Source: Dallia pectoralis (taxonomy: Eukaryota; Chordata; Actinopteri; Esociformes; Umbridae). Taken from it: a stretch of DNA of 64,000 nucleotides. How positions within the stretch are numbered: position 1 is the stretch's first letter; each line of letters opens with the position of its first letter. Below, one piece after another: positions 53,001 through 63,960 of this stretch. Both the position numbers and the translations under genes were made by a program. Below the pieces are notes generated by a model. The model did no database searches. It was not told where the DNA came from and worked only from the letters and a program-made list of their open reading frames with translations. The stretch is from positions 2,280,891 through 2,344,890 of the forward strand of contig CM055748.1 in the NCBI GenBank assembly GCA_029465975.1, given 5' to 3'.

Positions 53001-55825
53001 TCAGCTCAGGAGACATCTGCTGCCCCCTCAGAGAACGAGGAAACCGTCACCCCATCAGCTCAGGAGACATCAGCTGCCCCCACCCAGGAAGAAGAAACCG
53101 TCACCCCATTAGCTCAGGAGACATCAGCTGCCCCCACCCAGGAAGAAGAAACTGTCACCCTGCCAGCTCAGGAGACATCTGCTGCCATCCCAGAGAACGA
53201 GGAAATTGTCACCCCATCAGCTCAGGAGACTTTAGCTGCCTCCACCCAGAAAGAAGAAACCGTCACCCCATCATCTCAGGAGACACCAGCTTCCCTCACA
53301 TATGGTATCTATCACACCTTACAGTGTCCAGTGGGCATTTGTTAATGTTTTGTTGGAGAACATCACATAAGGGATATGGCACTTATGAGAGCTATCTGAC
53401 CCAGGTAACAATCCTGCCCCTGTGGAAACCGCGGATGCTGCTGTCGCGGATGCTGCTGTCGCGGAGGCTGACCAGAGTCCATCTGAGCCGGCCCACCTCA
53501 TAGAGACGATCCCAGTCACCTCGGCGCAGACATCCTCAGGTGAGGTTCACATCTATGACTTTGAGACGTTTGAGGCTTTCTGTGAGCAGTCAGACTCGCG
53601 TCGAGCCCTAATCTACCCTGTTCCTTCCCTGACGGCCTCTATTTCCTGTTGTTACACCACACAACCCTGCCCTTTGTGTCCTGTACAACTGTCTAATGTG
53701 GGGAGGCTGGCTGGCTGGCATGACCACAGAAACCACATCATCTGCCCTGGGGAGTGAGAGCATGAGCAAGACTAGCATTTGTCTGCATTCTCTGCATGTC
53801 TTCCCATCAATTCTGGTGCCAAACTCCTCCGGCTTTACTTCAGGGAAAACTGAATAAACTAACCTTTCCGTCTGTTTCCCCACCTCCCTGTGTGAAGACT
53901 TAACATTTTCCTGTTATACACTGTGCGTTTTTTTCTCACGTCTCTGTTTTACAAATGTGTTTGACAATGCATGCTGCCGCCCTGTCTCGAACCTGAACGG
54001 GCAGAACGGCGTCCGTTTCCTGTTCATTATGGCTTTGTTAATTCTGGATGGTTTGATTGGTTTAAACGGAAGAGAATTGCATTTCCCGTTCCTTTCATTT
54101 CTCTAGTTCATGCTGTCTGCTTCTTAATGGGATGTGCGTTTGGCTTAAGACCAATTAACCAGAGCCAGACGTTAATTTGGCATGACATCGCTCCCACGTG
54201 AAACATCTCAAATGTGTTCTTGTTTACGTGTGTGTCTTATGTATTTGATCTGTCATCAAAGCCCCATTGTCTGTTCGGTGACATCCTGAACGCTAAACAC
54301 ATCACTTTTTTATCCACTTTGCATTGAACAATACATGATGGTAAAAGGATGAAACTGCAAATAAATTCCCAAGTATTTACGCAGGTGTGGTGGGAATGGC
54401 TAATGTAAAATATATAACACACTAGAAATTTCAATTTAAGCGAAGTGAGCAAGTGGGCGAACTTCTCATCAACCAGAAACGTCTTCCCCTCTGAATGCAA
54501 TTTGTAGAGGCGACGCAAAACCCGACATCTGGAAATTCAGCGAACCTCCGTGTGAAATAGAAGCTGCTCATGTTCGCCTCCCATTTCCTGACAACGAGGA
54601 ATACAAGTGTGCAATTAATGGCCGGGCTCTAATGAAATTGACCAATTGCACAGCCTACTTTAAAACTGACTCCAGGCACTCAGGCATTTTCTTTGATGCT
54701 AGAGATTTGCCATGAACCATAGAGTGGGTCCAGTTGGATTGGTGGGGGGGGGTGAATGCTGGCCACGAGTGACCTGGCCAATAATCCTCCCAGTCAGGCC
54801 CCAAAACATCCCATGACATGCCTGCATCTTGGATAGAACCCGTCCAGAACTTGCATCAATGCCTCGTCAGTTGTGTGCAACGGAAGGCACCGACAGAAAA
54901 GAAGGTCCTCCTCAAAATGAACATGTTTCATGTATCTGACACGGGTAGGCAGGTGTGCTATCTCCTGCAGCATCAGTTGTGTCATCAAGCTGCAGGACAT
55001 AGAACCGGCTTTGCTCCTAAACGTCGCGTTTCATGTCCATACAATCTTAGCACTACCAATATGGAATGAATTGGCAGCTGTATTTGGGCGTCACGTTCTA
55101 ATTAGACTGCGATAAGAGAAACGGACACCAAGGATATTGTTGTTTTTCTTATGGAAGAACTTGCAGTGAAACCTGCCATCATTCGTTTTCTCCATCCAAC
55201 CCGTTAAGTGTTTCTCTGCGGTGGTAATAATCGTCACGGCTAATTGCTGGGCGTGCACGTCAAGCGGCGCCCGGCTCTCAAGATATTACATTACTTTTGC
55301 TCAGCGCCCCTTTGGCCCGTGTCAAAACTGGCACGACACATTGGGACCGGAGACCGAACGTGGGTTGACACAACGACAACGTTAACTGCTCCAAATCCGA
55401 TTAGTGAATTACATGGTGAAATACGGGAAGAAGGGGCAGAATTTGTGTTGAATGGCTTTTATGAGGGAATTAGCTGCAGCCTAATTGATAAATGACGAGC
55501 AGCACGTAATGGAAACCTTTCTGAACTCTTAGAGTCTTATTTAATAAGTGACTCTCTGAGGTCTTTGATGTTTCTGAGTCTAGGGAGTGTGATATTTGTC
55601 AGTGAGAGGACCATCACCCTAGGCTGTACAACATGGCCAGTCAAATGAGCATTTAAAAAAATAGGCTTTTTTGCCGAGAGGGCAATTGTACTATCAACGT
55701 AGTATCTGAGGTGTAGTTTGTGTGCATAGTTCATAATAATACAGATGAATTATTAATAAACCCATACGTTCAATGTAAACAGCCCTCCCCCCACCATCTC
55801 CCTCTGGTTTCTATCCACAGGCTGA
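44028..55825 (+). CDS. ccdc9: Coiled-coil domain-containing protein 9, 14 coding exons
   Basis: RNA-binding nuclear protein reported with the exon junction complex (family knowledge). Coding exons: 44028-44030, 44191-44295, 44674-44895, 46254-46613, 46911-46994, 48566-48733, 48947-49143, 49554-49618, 49830-49956, 50031-50154, 51781-52294, 52498-53304, 53405-53539, 55821-55825. Phases match throughout; about 971 residues versus 531 in human. Landmarks: LKTKEEKDAELDRRIEALRK coiled coil; EWEEKRRQNIEKMNEEME; RNFLDDPRRSG; DMTMSMTGRERAEYLRWKKE; GQWKREWDAQKTD; APTFGDFLGQ; an acidic run in exon 11; FSLLDGHQPVTDWGEE, where the mammalian protein is nearly finished. Exons 12-13 add a Ser/Thr/Glu-rich extension built from 13 copies of an 18-residue repeat. 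The last exon adds only a stop (G|GC TGA). Reading through exon 11 (stop near 52398) or exon 13 (stop near 53757) are alternative ends. Confidence 0.9.
44750..44821 (+). repeat. 15-bp coding repeat in ccdc9 exon 3
   Basis: Five tandem copies of cgcccccaagatggc or cgcccccatgatggc, encoding GRPQD twice and GRPHD three times. The core aagatggccgcc also resembles a YY1 site. Confidence 0.93.
44918..45015. repeat. 15-bp repeat in ccdc9 intron 3
   Basis: Six copies of gctaactaccggtgg, beginning about 20 bp after the donor of exon 3. Confidence 0.93.
47028..48556. repeat. 47-bp minisatellite array, about 32 copies, ccdc9 intron 5
   Basis: Unit of 47 bp: tacaggccagtaggaatgtt, then atgggatagatggag, then tatatgcatgaa. 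About 32 copies fill nearly the whole 1.57-kb intron, with sequence-class variants (gccagt/gctagt/gctagc; atgcatg/aagcatg) and a few disrupted copies near 48.0-48.25 kb. It ends about 10 bp before the acceptor of exon 6. No spacers, so not CRISPR-like. Confidence 0.97.
49619..49829 (+). other. ccdc9: GC-AG intron of ccdc9
   Basis: The donor reads AGGAGAG|GCAAGT, the typical context of a GC donor, and the acceptor is cttccatag. The join G|AT keeps frame (RRDDVKRPP). The nearby gtcaaa would break the frame. Confidence 0.8.
50338..50963. repeat. 57-bp minisatellite, about 11 copies, ccdc9 intron 10
   Basis: Unit of 57 bp (ggggtgctcctggtcagcgg, tggtcagtacctggtgacag, tggttctgggaggttgt). Because 57 is a multiple of three, two plus frames stay open for 200-280 codons; neither is linked in frame to a ccdc9 exon. 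Confidence 0.96.
50997..51375 (+). mobile_element. Tc1/mariner-like transposon remnant
   Basis: A plus-strand fragment encodes LVLTDSWSTVALLTERFNAG, resembling the second helix-turn-helix of Tc1 transposases. After a deletion comes the 3' end 'gtgtacctaataaagtcgc', a terminus I recall from common fish Tc1-like elements (cctaataaagtggccggtga). A further end-like motif, 'cactgatgagccaaaacata', begins at 51380. Confidence 0.55.
52595..53296 (+). repeat. 54-bp coding minisatellite in ccdc9 exon 12
   Basis: Thirteen in-frame copies of the 18-residue unit EEETVTPSAQETSAASNQ. Copies 1-5 are almost identical in DNA; copies 6-13 vary (TITP, LAQ, APTQ, IPENEEI). Confidence 0.97.
53540..55820 (+). other. 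ccdc9: Last intron of ccdc9
   Basis: 2.28 kb. The first 220 bp stay open after the exon 13 donor, to a stop near 53757, and an AATAAA follows near 53853. The block 54.55-55.50 kb has many homeodomain-type TAATTG/TAATTA motifs and looks like conserved non-coding DNA (inference). Confidence 0.5.
53697..53951 (+). repeat. Direct duplication of about 250 bp, copy 1
   Basis: Starts gtggggaggctggctggctg and runs to ttttctcacgtctct. The second copy is at 56223-56462, in the same orientation, with a few small indels. Confidence 0.92.
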
Positions 55826-56222
55826 GAGCTGACCTGGGCAAATGACTGATCAATGCTAGTGGTTCACAGATGATCAGAGGAGGAGATTGGACCCGGGGCA
55901 TCATGATTGGCGCGGCCATCTCGGAGGCACGTGGCCTTCACACCTGGCCTTCACACCTCTCCCTCTCCTCAACAATTAGACACTTTATGGTCTTTGCCGT
56001 TGAACTCTGAGCAGCTCCCTGCGTAGAATAGTAATGCTTTCGTTAATTGGCATGGGCCTTATATCACTGGCCATAAATATGATTATTTTAAGTAAAAGGA
56101 ATCATAATTTGCTTATTTTTCTGTTATTTCATGAATTTGTCATTTAAACAATTATGTAGCTTTAAAAGTCTCTTGCAAATATGAAATGCTCTTGTTAGAC
56201 AATTCCCAGCCCCTCTGTCTCA

Positions 56223-56462
56223 TGTGGGGAGGCTGGCTGGCATGACCACAGAAACCACATCTGCCCTGGGGAGTGAGAGCACAGGCAAGACATCATCTGC
56301 ATTCTCTGGATGTCTTCCCATCAATTCTGGTGCCAAACTCCTCCGGCTTTACTTCTTCAGGGAAAACTGAATAAACTAACCTTTCCGACTGTTTCCCCAC
56401 CTCCCTGTGTGAAGACTTAACATTTTCCTGTTATACACTGTGCGTTCTTTTCTCACGTCTCT
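56223..56462 (+). repeat. Direct duplication of about 250 bp, copy 2
   Basis: Closely matches 53697-53951. It contains gaataaac, a possible polyadenylation signal for ccdc9 transcripts that end in this copy. A weaker third piece follows near 56475-56525 (aaaactcctccccttaacct). Confidence 0.92.
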
Positions 56463-57699
56463 ATTTTGATGCAAAACTCCTCCCCTTAACCTCTCCTGGA
56501 AATAACTGAATCAACTAACCTTTACTAATTGAATTATGGATGCTATTGTTGGGTTTATTTCTTATTCTATGGAGAAAGTGGGCTATAATTTGTGACAGTG
56601 ACTGTGTTATGCTCTCTCATTCTGAGATGTGGGCTGGTCCTCTTGGGCCGCAGTATCGAAAACAATCAATTTGCCTCATAATTTTGTAACAATGTGTTTT
56701 AACCTTTAATTTGCCAGGACAAGTAACGTGTCATTGTGTTTTTTTAAGTTGAGTAAACTTTACAGCCGCACGGGGCATCGGGTGACCCGGAAAATGTTTG
56801 ACCATCCTAAGTTTTTGTTGTCTGTTTTGAGGTCGAAGCCGATGGCATTTACAGAGATGTATACTTTTTGATTAAGAACTTGTACCTCAATAGACCATTG
56901 GTTTTATTGGTGTGCCTGCTCGTGGTTATGAACTCATGCTCGGATTGAACTAAGATTATTTTTTAATTGAAGGAATGAAAGGGGTCAAATGAAATGAAGA
57001 TGTTATATCATGTCATGAACCTGAGGAGATGCAATAAGTAGCCTGTTTTTTTTTTTTTAAAAGCAACTGAACATTCCAATGTTTTGTGTGAGGGGAAAAA
57101 GGCATCAGCTTCTGCTTTGTATGTTGCCTTCAGGTATTATGGTTTATATCATGTTTTTTGTTTTTTCCTGTTTTGGGGGGTTTAATGATTTTTCAGAAGC
57201 TTTGCATTTCTGTAATATGAACGGCTTCCCGTCCCAAATGAAACTGCATTATTGGTTTGTTTTGGGATTGTTATGTATCTGAACTAGCATGATCTGACAT
57301 TTTTGATTTTGTCCTTCTATTTGCCTTCTTTCTGTTGACCATTATGAATTTATTGTCCCAATAATGACATTATCAATTAAACAGAAGATGGCTTTCAATG
57401 TTGTGTTTCCCTTTGTTTTAAATAGTACGTCTAAATGCAGTATAGGATTTGAGAACACATTGGTGTATTGTGTACCACATGTTCAGGCTACCGTAATTAG
57501 GGCTTGTTCTTTTGTCCTGACTTCCAATATTATTATTTTGTTCAAGCTATATTGATGCTTTTAAAACGATTGCACATCAACAAGAGTAACCACCTGAATT
57601 TAGTTGGAGTTTGGTTCCCTCTATTTCACACTTTAATAACCGTGATGAGGCTAGATTTAGATTCATTTATTTGGATCTACATGGGCACACGTGGAGTCC

Positions 57700-57966
57700 G
57701 ATGATCGTCCAATCGCTATGCCATTATAGTTGTAGCTCCGCCCCTAATAATCGCTTTAAATTGTAGTCGGTCCGGTATGCAGCCAGTGCTGCCCGGTAGA
57801 CCGACCCACTCCCCGTTTCATCTGGAGGGTTATAGCTTTACTCCGTGTCATAGGATACCAAGGAGCATTGGAGGTTGTGACTGCGTTTTCCACGCGTTCC
57901 TGGACTTGAAGGTGAAGTGCAGAATTTGGAGATACTGAACCAGAATAAACCCATTACTGCCGCAGG
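57700..57966 (+). promoter_or_regulatory. inafm1: inafm1 promoter and 5' UTR
   Basis: CCAAT box at 57709-57713, GC box ctccgcccct at 57736-57745 and a TA-rich stretch (57746-57762) lie 200-260 bp upstream of the ATG. The start site is probably near 57.78 kb (inference). Confidence 0.45.
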
Positions 57967-58248
57967 ATGAAAGCTCATAAACAAGTTACCAAGCAGAACG
58001 GGGAGGCGAGTCGGAGGCCGAGTTATCCCGGGGACCAGCGCGTCAAACACGCCAACCTGACCACCCAGGTGTGGGTGAAAGTGGCCATGGCGGTCGCGTA
58101 TTTCCTGTGCGTCTCGATAACTGCCCTGGTCCTCGCCATCTACTACGTGTTCTTCTGGAGTCCGGATCCGGCCAGCGGCCGCGGAGTCGACAATGTCACC
58201 AGCACCCCGGCGGTAACCAACGGCACCACGTGCCAGCCAAGGTTATGA
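57967..58248 (+). CDS. inafm1: InaF-motif containing protein 1, single exon
   Basis: Small single-pass membrane protein of 93 residues; the family is named for the InaF motif of the Drosophila TRP-channel cofactor, and its vertebrate role is unclear. Visible: a basic N-terminus, then VWVKVAMAVAYFLCVSITAL and VLAIYYVFFWSPDP (residues 35-67), a hydrophobic segment matching the AYFLCVS..A..LAVYY..W.P pattern of mammalian INAFM1. Two N-glycosylation sequons (NVT at 76, NGT at 85) follow it, which would fit a C-terminus outside the cytosol. It is intronless like mammalian INAFM1 and lies just downstream of ccdc9, as in human. GC content rises sharply in this ORF compared with its surroundings. Confidence 0.85.
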   Translation: MKAHKQVTKQNGEASRRPSYPGDQRVKHANLTTQVWVKVAMAVAYFLCVSITALVLAIYYVFFWSPDPASGRGVDNVTSTPAVTNGTTCQPRL

Positions 58249-61190
58249 CTATTATCTGGTTATCCACGGTGTCGTGTTCACACACGCACGCACGCGTGAA
58301 TTGGTACTTTTCCGGGCATCTGGAGATGCGCACGTACCCGCTGCAATGGGGACTAACCGCAACACATACGTGCGTCAGAGACGCACGCAACGCTGTTGGG
58401 GACAGAGGAACATTGATTCATTGTATTTGGGGTTTATCAGCTGCAGTCTGCTGAAGTATTCAGGGTCTTTTTGAGAAATCAGGTTATGCTGTTGTTCTGA
58501 CGGCCAAGCACACATGTGAAGGTCTGACGCGTGTCATATAGGATGTAGGCTATCCGGGACAAATACTGTTACATATCCTCTCTGTTCCAATGGGAATGAA
58601 TCCACAGATTAGGGCTTTATATTGGCACAACCCGAGCATGTCCATGAAGCCTATAGTTCACATTCAGTGCAAATTGTCCTAGCAAACCCCTCTAACCTCT
58701 TCTGTGTCGTGTGATATGTATGGTACTCTGAACATGGTTCGACCATTTAAGTATATGGCCCTAAATGGGATGTAAGGAAAGTGTGAAAATTGTGTTTATG
58801 TTTTTATTATGGGAAAACATTTCTGAGAACATGGCAACAATACAGATTTTTTTCTTTTGTATGTAATATGATATCCTTATAGGACAATGCATTAGGGGTA
58901 AACTCATGGATCAGTTATACACAGACACTTGTGTAAAACATGCTTACATTTAAGGGTTGAATGTGGTATAACAGTTAGCTTTTGCTTTTGAGGCAGTTTG
59001 TTATATTTAACATTCAAAAAGTAACGTCCCAAAGCGTTTATTGCAACTGCAACAGCTGCTTTAATCCAACTTAATTTGTTTGTTCTATTAAAGCTATAGT
59101 AGACATGACAACATACGACTGAACATTATTGCAACCCATTCCCTTCTCTCTGTCTCCCAAGATGGCCTCGGGGGGGTTATGGGTATGACTGGGGGAGAGC
59201 TGCAACACTTCTATCAATAATTAAAGGCACTCAAATGTTGCCAGGACATATTCCTTGTTCTTTGTCACCTTTGTCTCGTCTGTCTCTGTGTTGGGACTCA
59301 CAACGCGACAAGGGCCCGGAGCAGGTCAGCTCTTCAACGCCTGAGATGACTCCTGCCAGCTGACTCAACCTTTAACTAAACTTTTTAGTTACGCACGGTG
59401 GGAATGTAAACATGGTCGACAGTGGATCATTGTTATTGGGAATCTGAGGGAGTGTTCTGAGTCGGAACAGACCCCCTGCCAGGAGGATGGCTAATGTGCC
59501 CTATTCTCCGAGTTCTGCTGTCTTGGGAAATAAATATTAACCAGACTGCTTCAGGGCTCCTGGGTGTCGCTAGTTCAGTACCACACTCGTTTGAAAATTA
59601 CATGGATGCTCTACAAGCAGTGGGAGCCCTGAGCCATAATGTTCTCTTCACAACCACTGGAAACATCACAGAACATCCTCTCTGACTGTCTCCAACTAAT
59701 GCGGTATGATTCTCCCAAGAAATTTTCTCATTTAATTTGTGCACTTAGTTGTCAAAATATCTTGATATTATTCCCCTCTGGGTTTGTGATCAATGGAACC
59801 TCTATTAATTTAAGCACTTAAAAATGTGAATGATATTTTATTAATCAATTTCTTGTAATAACTTAATAGAATATATTCAAAAATATATTCAACAATAAGC
59901 AAATATGTAATTGTAATCATTGTGTTGTAATCGAGTAGCACTGTTTACATAATTAATATTTTAGAATACTTCTTAAAAGCCACTAGATTCGATCCCATGC
60001 CTTCTATACATGGGAGATCTTTGTTTCACCACTAGAGGTCAGTGTTACACTATTCTGGTCTTTCCCAGTCTATTGCAGTGTTCTCTGCTGTCTTCAGTGA
60101 CAATTTAATATATATTTCATTCCAAATCAATCAGTAACAGCGAGACATTAATACATAATGACATTTTTTTTATAGGAGCACTCATTCAAAATGTGCCCAT
60201 GCGCAGCAGTATTTATTTGCTTGATAGTTTTGACTGCCCTCATGACATTCTCTAGCACAGACCTATATTAAAATGACCCAAGGAACCCATCCACACGGAC
60301 AACTCACATTTTCAAGTTGACATTCCAAAATCACATGCTCTGACTCTCAGCGAGTCATCTTTCTGAGACTCTTCGGGAACATGCTTCTCCAAATCAGTGT
60401 TGTGGCCATGGCAGGTGCCTCTCACAGCCTCAAGGGCATTGGGGGTTGCAAATCAGATGGAGCAGGTTACCCACTATATTCTCACAACAAAAGTGGCCCA
60501 GGTCCATCGGTGGACCGCCTGACCCGCCAATCTCAGACTTTCCCTGACCGTTCTTTGCTACAGCTACTGGGACTCCATTCTCTGACACCCTCCCCCTATT
60601 CTTCAGATCTTGCTCTGGGAACTTGACCCCAGCACTGTGGATAGAAGGGGTGGCGTAGGCAAGAGGCGTCCTCTCTGTCAGTGGACTCGCAAACATAACA
60701 TCCCAGCATGTGCATGGTCAGTCTGTATGGCAATGTGCCAAATAACACATCAATTAGACGGAAAGGCTGTCAACACACTACATTACCGATTGGTCATTTT
60801 TTTCTCTCTCCATCTCTCCATCTGTCTTACTGTCTTACTCCATCTGTAATAGTTGTTGCCCGCAAACAGTGACCACCTTGGGTTAACCTGCAAAGCAAAG
60901 ACAACACATCATCGATGACTGTACACGGTTACTGTAATCGCAATCAAACAGATGAAATCACGCTTATTATTGTGGATAACCCCTCAATCAGTATGTTCCC
61001 TAATAAACAATAGTTTTCATGTACTTTCTAGGGAGATCAGCTTAACCATTGCAAAAATAACCCTGTTTAATTTTGCTCTTATTTAAAAAAAAAAGAGGAA
61101 AATTCACCAGTTGACACTTTTTTAACACCTTTAATTTTAATTCCGAGTGAACGAATCCAGTTTTTATATACAGTAAATATAACCACCATT
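58249..61190. other. Spacer downstream of inafm1
   Basis: Presumably holds the inafm1 3' UTR (first AATAAA near 59528). I see no exon, RNA gene or recognisable mobile element in the remainder. Confidence 0.5.
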
Positions 61191-61234
61191 AATAAATCAG
61201 CCTATCAATCAATAAACAGTTCACTGAGCATATA

Positions 61235-61421
61235 TTGTATTGGTTGCCATTGAGCGGGTGAATAGTTCCCGGATGTGGTAGCAGCACCACCAGCACCCTC
61301 ATCATGGCGACAAGAAAGTGAGACTTAGCTAACAGCATTTGTGAAGCTGACTTTATTAAGCGAACGAAGAAAATATTCGTCCACATCGGTGGCATTAACG
61401 CTGCACACGGAGAATATTAGG
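61235..61421 (+). other. Possible non-coding first exon of an unknown downstream gene
   Basis: A locally GC-richer stretch contains a short upstream frame ATGGCGACAAGAAAGTGA (61304-61321) and ends at a strong donor, gaatattag|gtaaggt (61421/61422), inside otherwise AT-rich DNA. No coding exon follows that I can join to it before the window ends, so the gene cannot be named. Confidence 0.3.
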
Positions 61422-63185
61422 TAAGGTAATACTGACACGAACAATAATAGCCCGTTTATTCAACTGTTTGACTTTCCTGCTGCCTAACACCCACTCGCTA
61501 GCTGCCGGCTGTTAGCTGCCCAGTAGCTAAAGGGGTTATTACCATAAGTTGAATTTCTTTGGATAGTTGGTCTAGTCAATATAAACAAGTTCATTCAGGA
61601 GTATTATGTTAAATCATTGATGGTGGGTCGTTAATTATGGACACAGTAAACTTAACTCAGTGGAATAAGTGACTATCTATGTTAGTGTTTATAGCTAATT
61701 AATCAACATTAGCCAGATAGCAGCTAATGAGAAGCTTATTAACTAAGTGCGTTTATTAAGTTGACAAATCCAACTAGTGGTAGGCCTAAACCAGCAGCTG
61801 TGGAATTACTTTGTCAGTAATCTACTTTTAATGCTGGAAACCTTAACCCAAACCAGCTGTTGGGACAATAAACAGAAAAGTTTGCTAACTAGTTACTTAA
61901 ACCAGGCTTAAACTTTAGAGGCGTGTTGATTAAGGAATCTGCTGGTTTGCTGTTATTAGCCATAGCACTATGCTGTTAGGAACATCAATATTTATTTATT
62001 TTCCATATCCTAGGGGTCCTTGTATGTTTGCTGCAGTCTATTTAAAAATGAAGGGTTAGTACTCAAGTTGATGGCTCATTTAGCAGCTTAGACTCCAATA
62101 CTGTAATAATACAGCAGACTCTATGGAAAGGCCCTGTGTCTGTGCTTTCATCCTACTTTCACCCAGCGGGGAGCTGCATGTTTACACACTAAAGTTGACA
62201 TGTAAATAGTTGGGGAGAGACACACATGCACGCACCCTTCTTGTCATCAGCGAGAAGACTGCAAAAGGTCCGAAACATATTGGAAAAACAATCAATTGCA
62301 ACTTTAAATAAGCAAGTTTAAACAGCGTACCCAGTATGTGCCATCAAAGTTATGGTAAATTGGATTTGGTTATTCGCAGTTAGGTCGGTGTGTCAGTGCT
62401 AATTAGTAGCGCATCTTGTTCGCTGACCGATTAGTGTTTAGTGTCCGCACATCCAGTTTAATAACTCGATCAATGTGTAAAGTGTACGATAAATAACCTA
62501 GTAATATCATCACTGCGTTCTGATTTAGTAATTGTGAGGATTGATTGTTTTCTAAAAGATACATTTTTTCTGCTGGCTAGCAAGATACCCTGACTTCTCT
62601 GCACCAACAAGGTCCTGGTGATGCTTCAACGCAGGACAGGTGGACAGCATGTTGTTATGTTATTTGAAACAGATCCAAGGAGTTCAATAACTTACTACTG
62701 GTTGAAGAAAGGGCAGATCACTCACACTGACAATGCCAAAACCGCATACAGCTTTTTACACTTTCTGTTTACCATTAACACTGGAGAAAAAGAAATAGCA
62801 CCCTGGTATATTTGGAATTATTCAGGGTGATGTTGAGTAATCCAGGGCAAGACTGTGGGGTTTTGTCTGCGTGCCCCTCAGCGGCTATCAGCCATCCCAG
62901 GAATGTGTGGAGTGCACTGATCGCACAACTCTGCTTGCACACCGTCAAACCAGCGCTAAACATTGATCAACTGCTAAGTCTCTAAAACGGAGAGGGGGGA
63001 AGGAGAGCGAGAGAATGAGGCCATAGAGGCACCATCTTTGTGCTGTATGCAAGGCAAATGGACCGCTCCCGGCAGCGTAAACCGCCAAATACTCCATCTA
63101 AATGTGAATCATACCCAATTGCAAAGCAGTTCCGGAAACCTGTTACTATACTCATGACATCAGAACAATTACACAAATGCAACTT
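61422..63185. other. Right-hand sequence without a supported gene
   Basis: AT-rich. The open frame at 62618-62830 has no recognisable similarity and no convincing splice context. It may be intron of the gene suspected to start near 61.3 kb. Confidence 0.4.
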
Positions 63186-63187
63186 AT

Positions 63188-63960
63188 ACACTGGTAAGAC
63201 AAAACATTATGACCACCTGGCTAATAAGCTGTTGGCCCTCCTCATGCTGCCGAAACAGCCGGCGACCTACTGAGGCATGGATTCTGTGGTATCTGGCACC
63301 AAAATATTAGCAGATCTTTCAAGTCCTGTAATGCCATCGATCGGACTGGTTGGTCCAGCACATCCCACAGATGCTTAATCGGATTGGGATGTGGAGAATT
63401 TGGAGGCCAGGACGACACCTTGAGCTCATCATGTTCCTCAAACCATTCCTGAACAATGTGGAAGGGAGCATTATCCTGCTGAAAGAGGCCGCTGACAGAA
63501 TACTACTCTCGTGAAAAGGTGAACCAGGTCTGCAACAATGTTTAGGTAGGTGGCAGGTGTTAAATTGACGTATGGTATGGCCTTTTCTGCGAGCCAATTC
63601 GATTGGCTTATCCAAATGGGCCGGGCATTTTCCCAGACTAGATTGCGGACGGAGGGTCGGGCCTATATAATGTAACATCCAGTTAACCACGTGGATAACC
63701 TGTTCGAAGCAGTTTACAGATGCAGTGTGAATTGCCATGACATGACCTTGGTTATGATTACTATCACAATATGTGCATATGTGTGCTGATCTACCACAAG
63801 GAGTTGCTAGAAGCAAGGCAGTTCTGTCAGACATCCTACCAGTTCCAGCCATTTCTCAGCCGGTACAGATGTAATGCCTGGCAGTGACTAGGACGGCTAC
63901 ATCAGTTGCAAAACTCTTGTGGTCGTAATGTTAATGTGGACTGACCGCTGTATAAATTCA
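63188..63960 (-). mobile_element. Tc1/mariner-like transposon remnant
   Basis: On the minus strand, broken frames encode QQDNAP, QEWFEEHDELKVSSWP and PNSPHPNPIKHLWDVLDQP, the catalytic DDE part of a Tc1-type transposase. The ends aaaacattatgaccacctgg (63200) and gtggtcgtaatgttaatgtg (63919) are imperfect inverted repeats. The middle of the transposase is deleted and unrelated sequence (63.57-63.9 kb) fills it, so it cannot move by itself. Confidence 0.8.

Noticed and set aside
62618..62830. 70-codon plus-strand frame near the right end
   Set aside because: No similarity that I recognise, no codon bias and no convincing splice sites.
63319..63852. 177-codon minus-strand frame as a gene
   Set aside because: It is out of frame with the recognisable transposase fragments of the Tc1 remnant that it overlaps.
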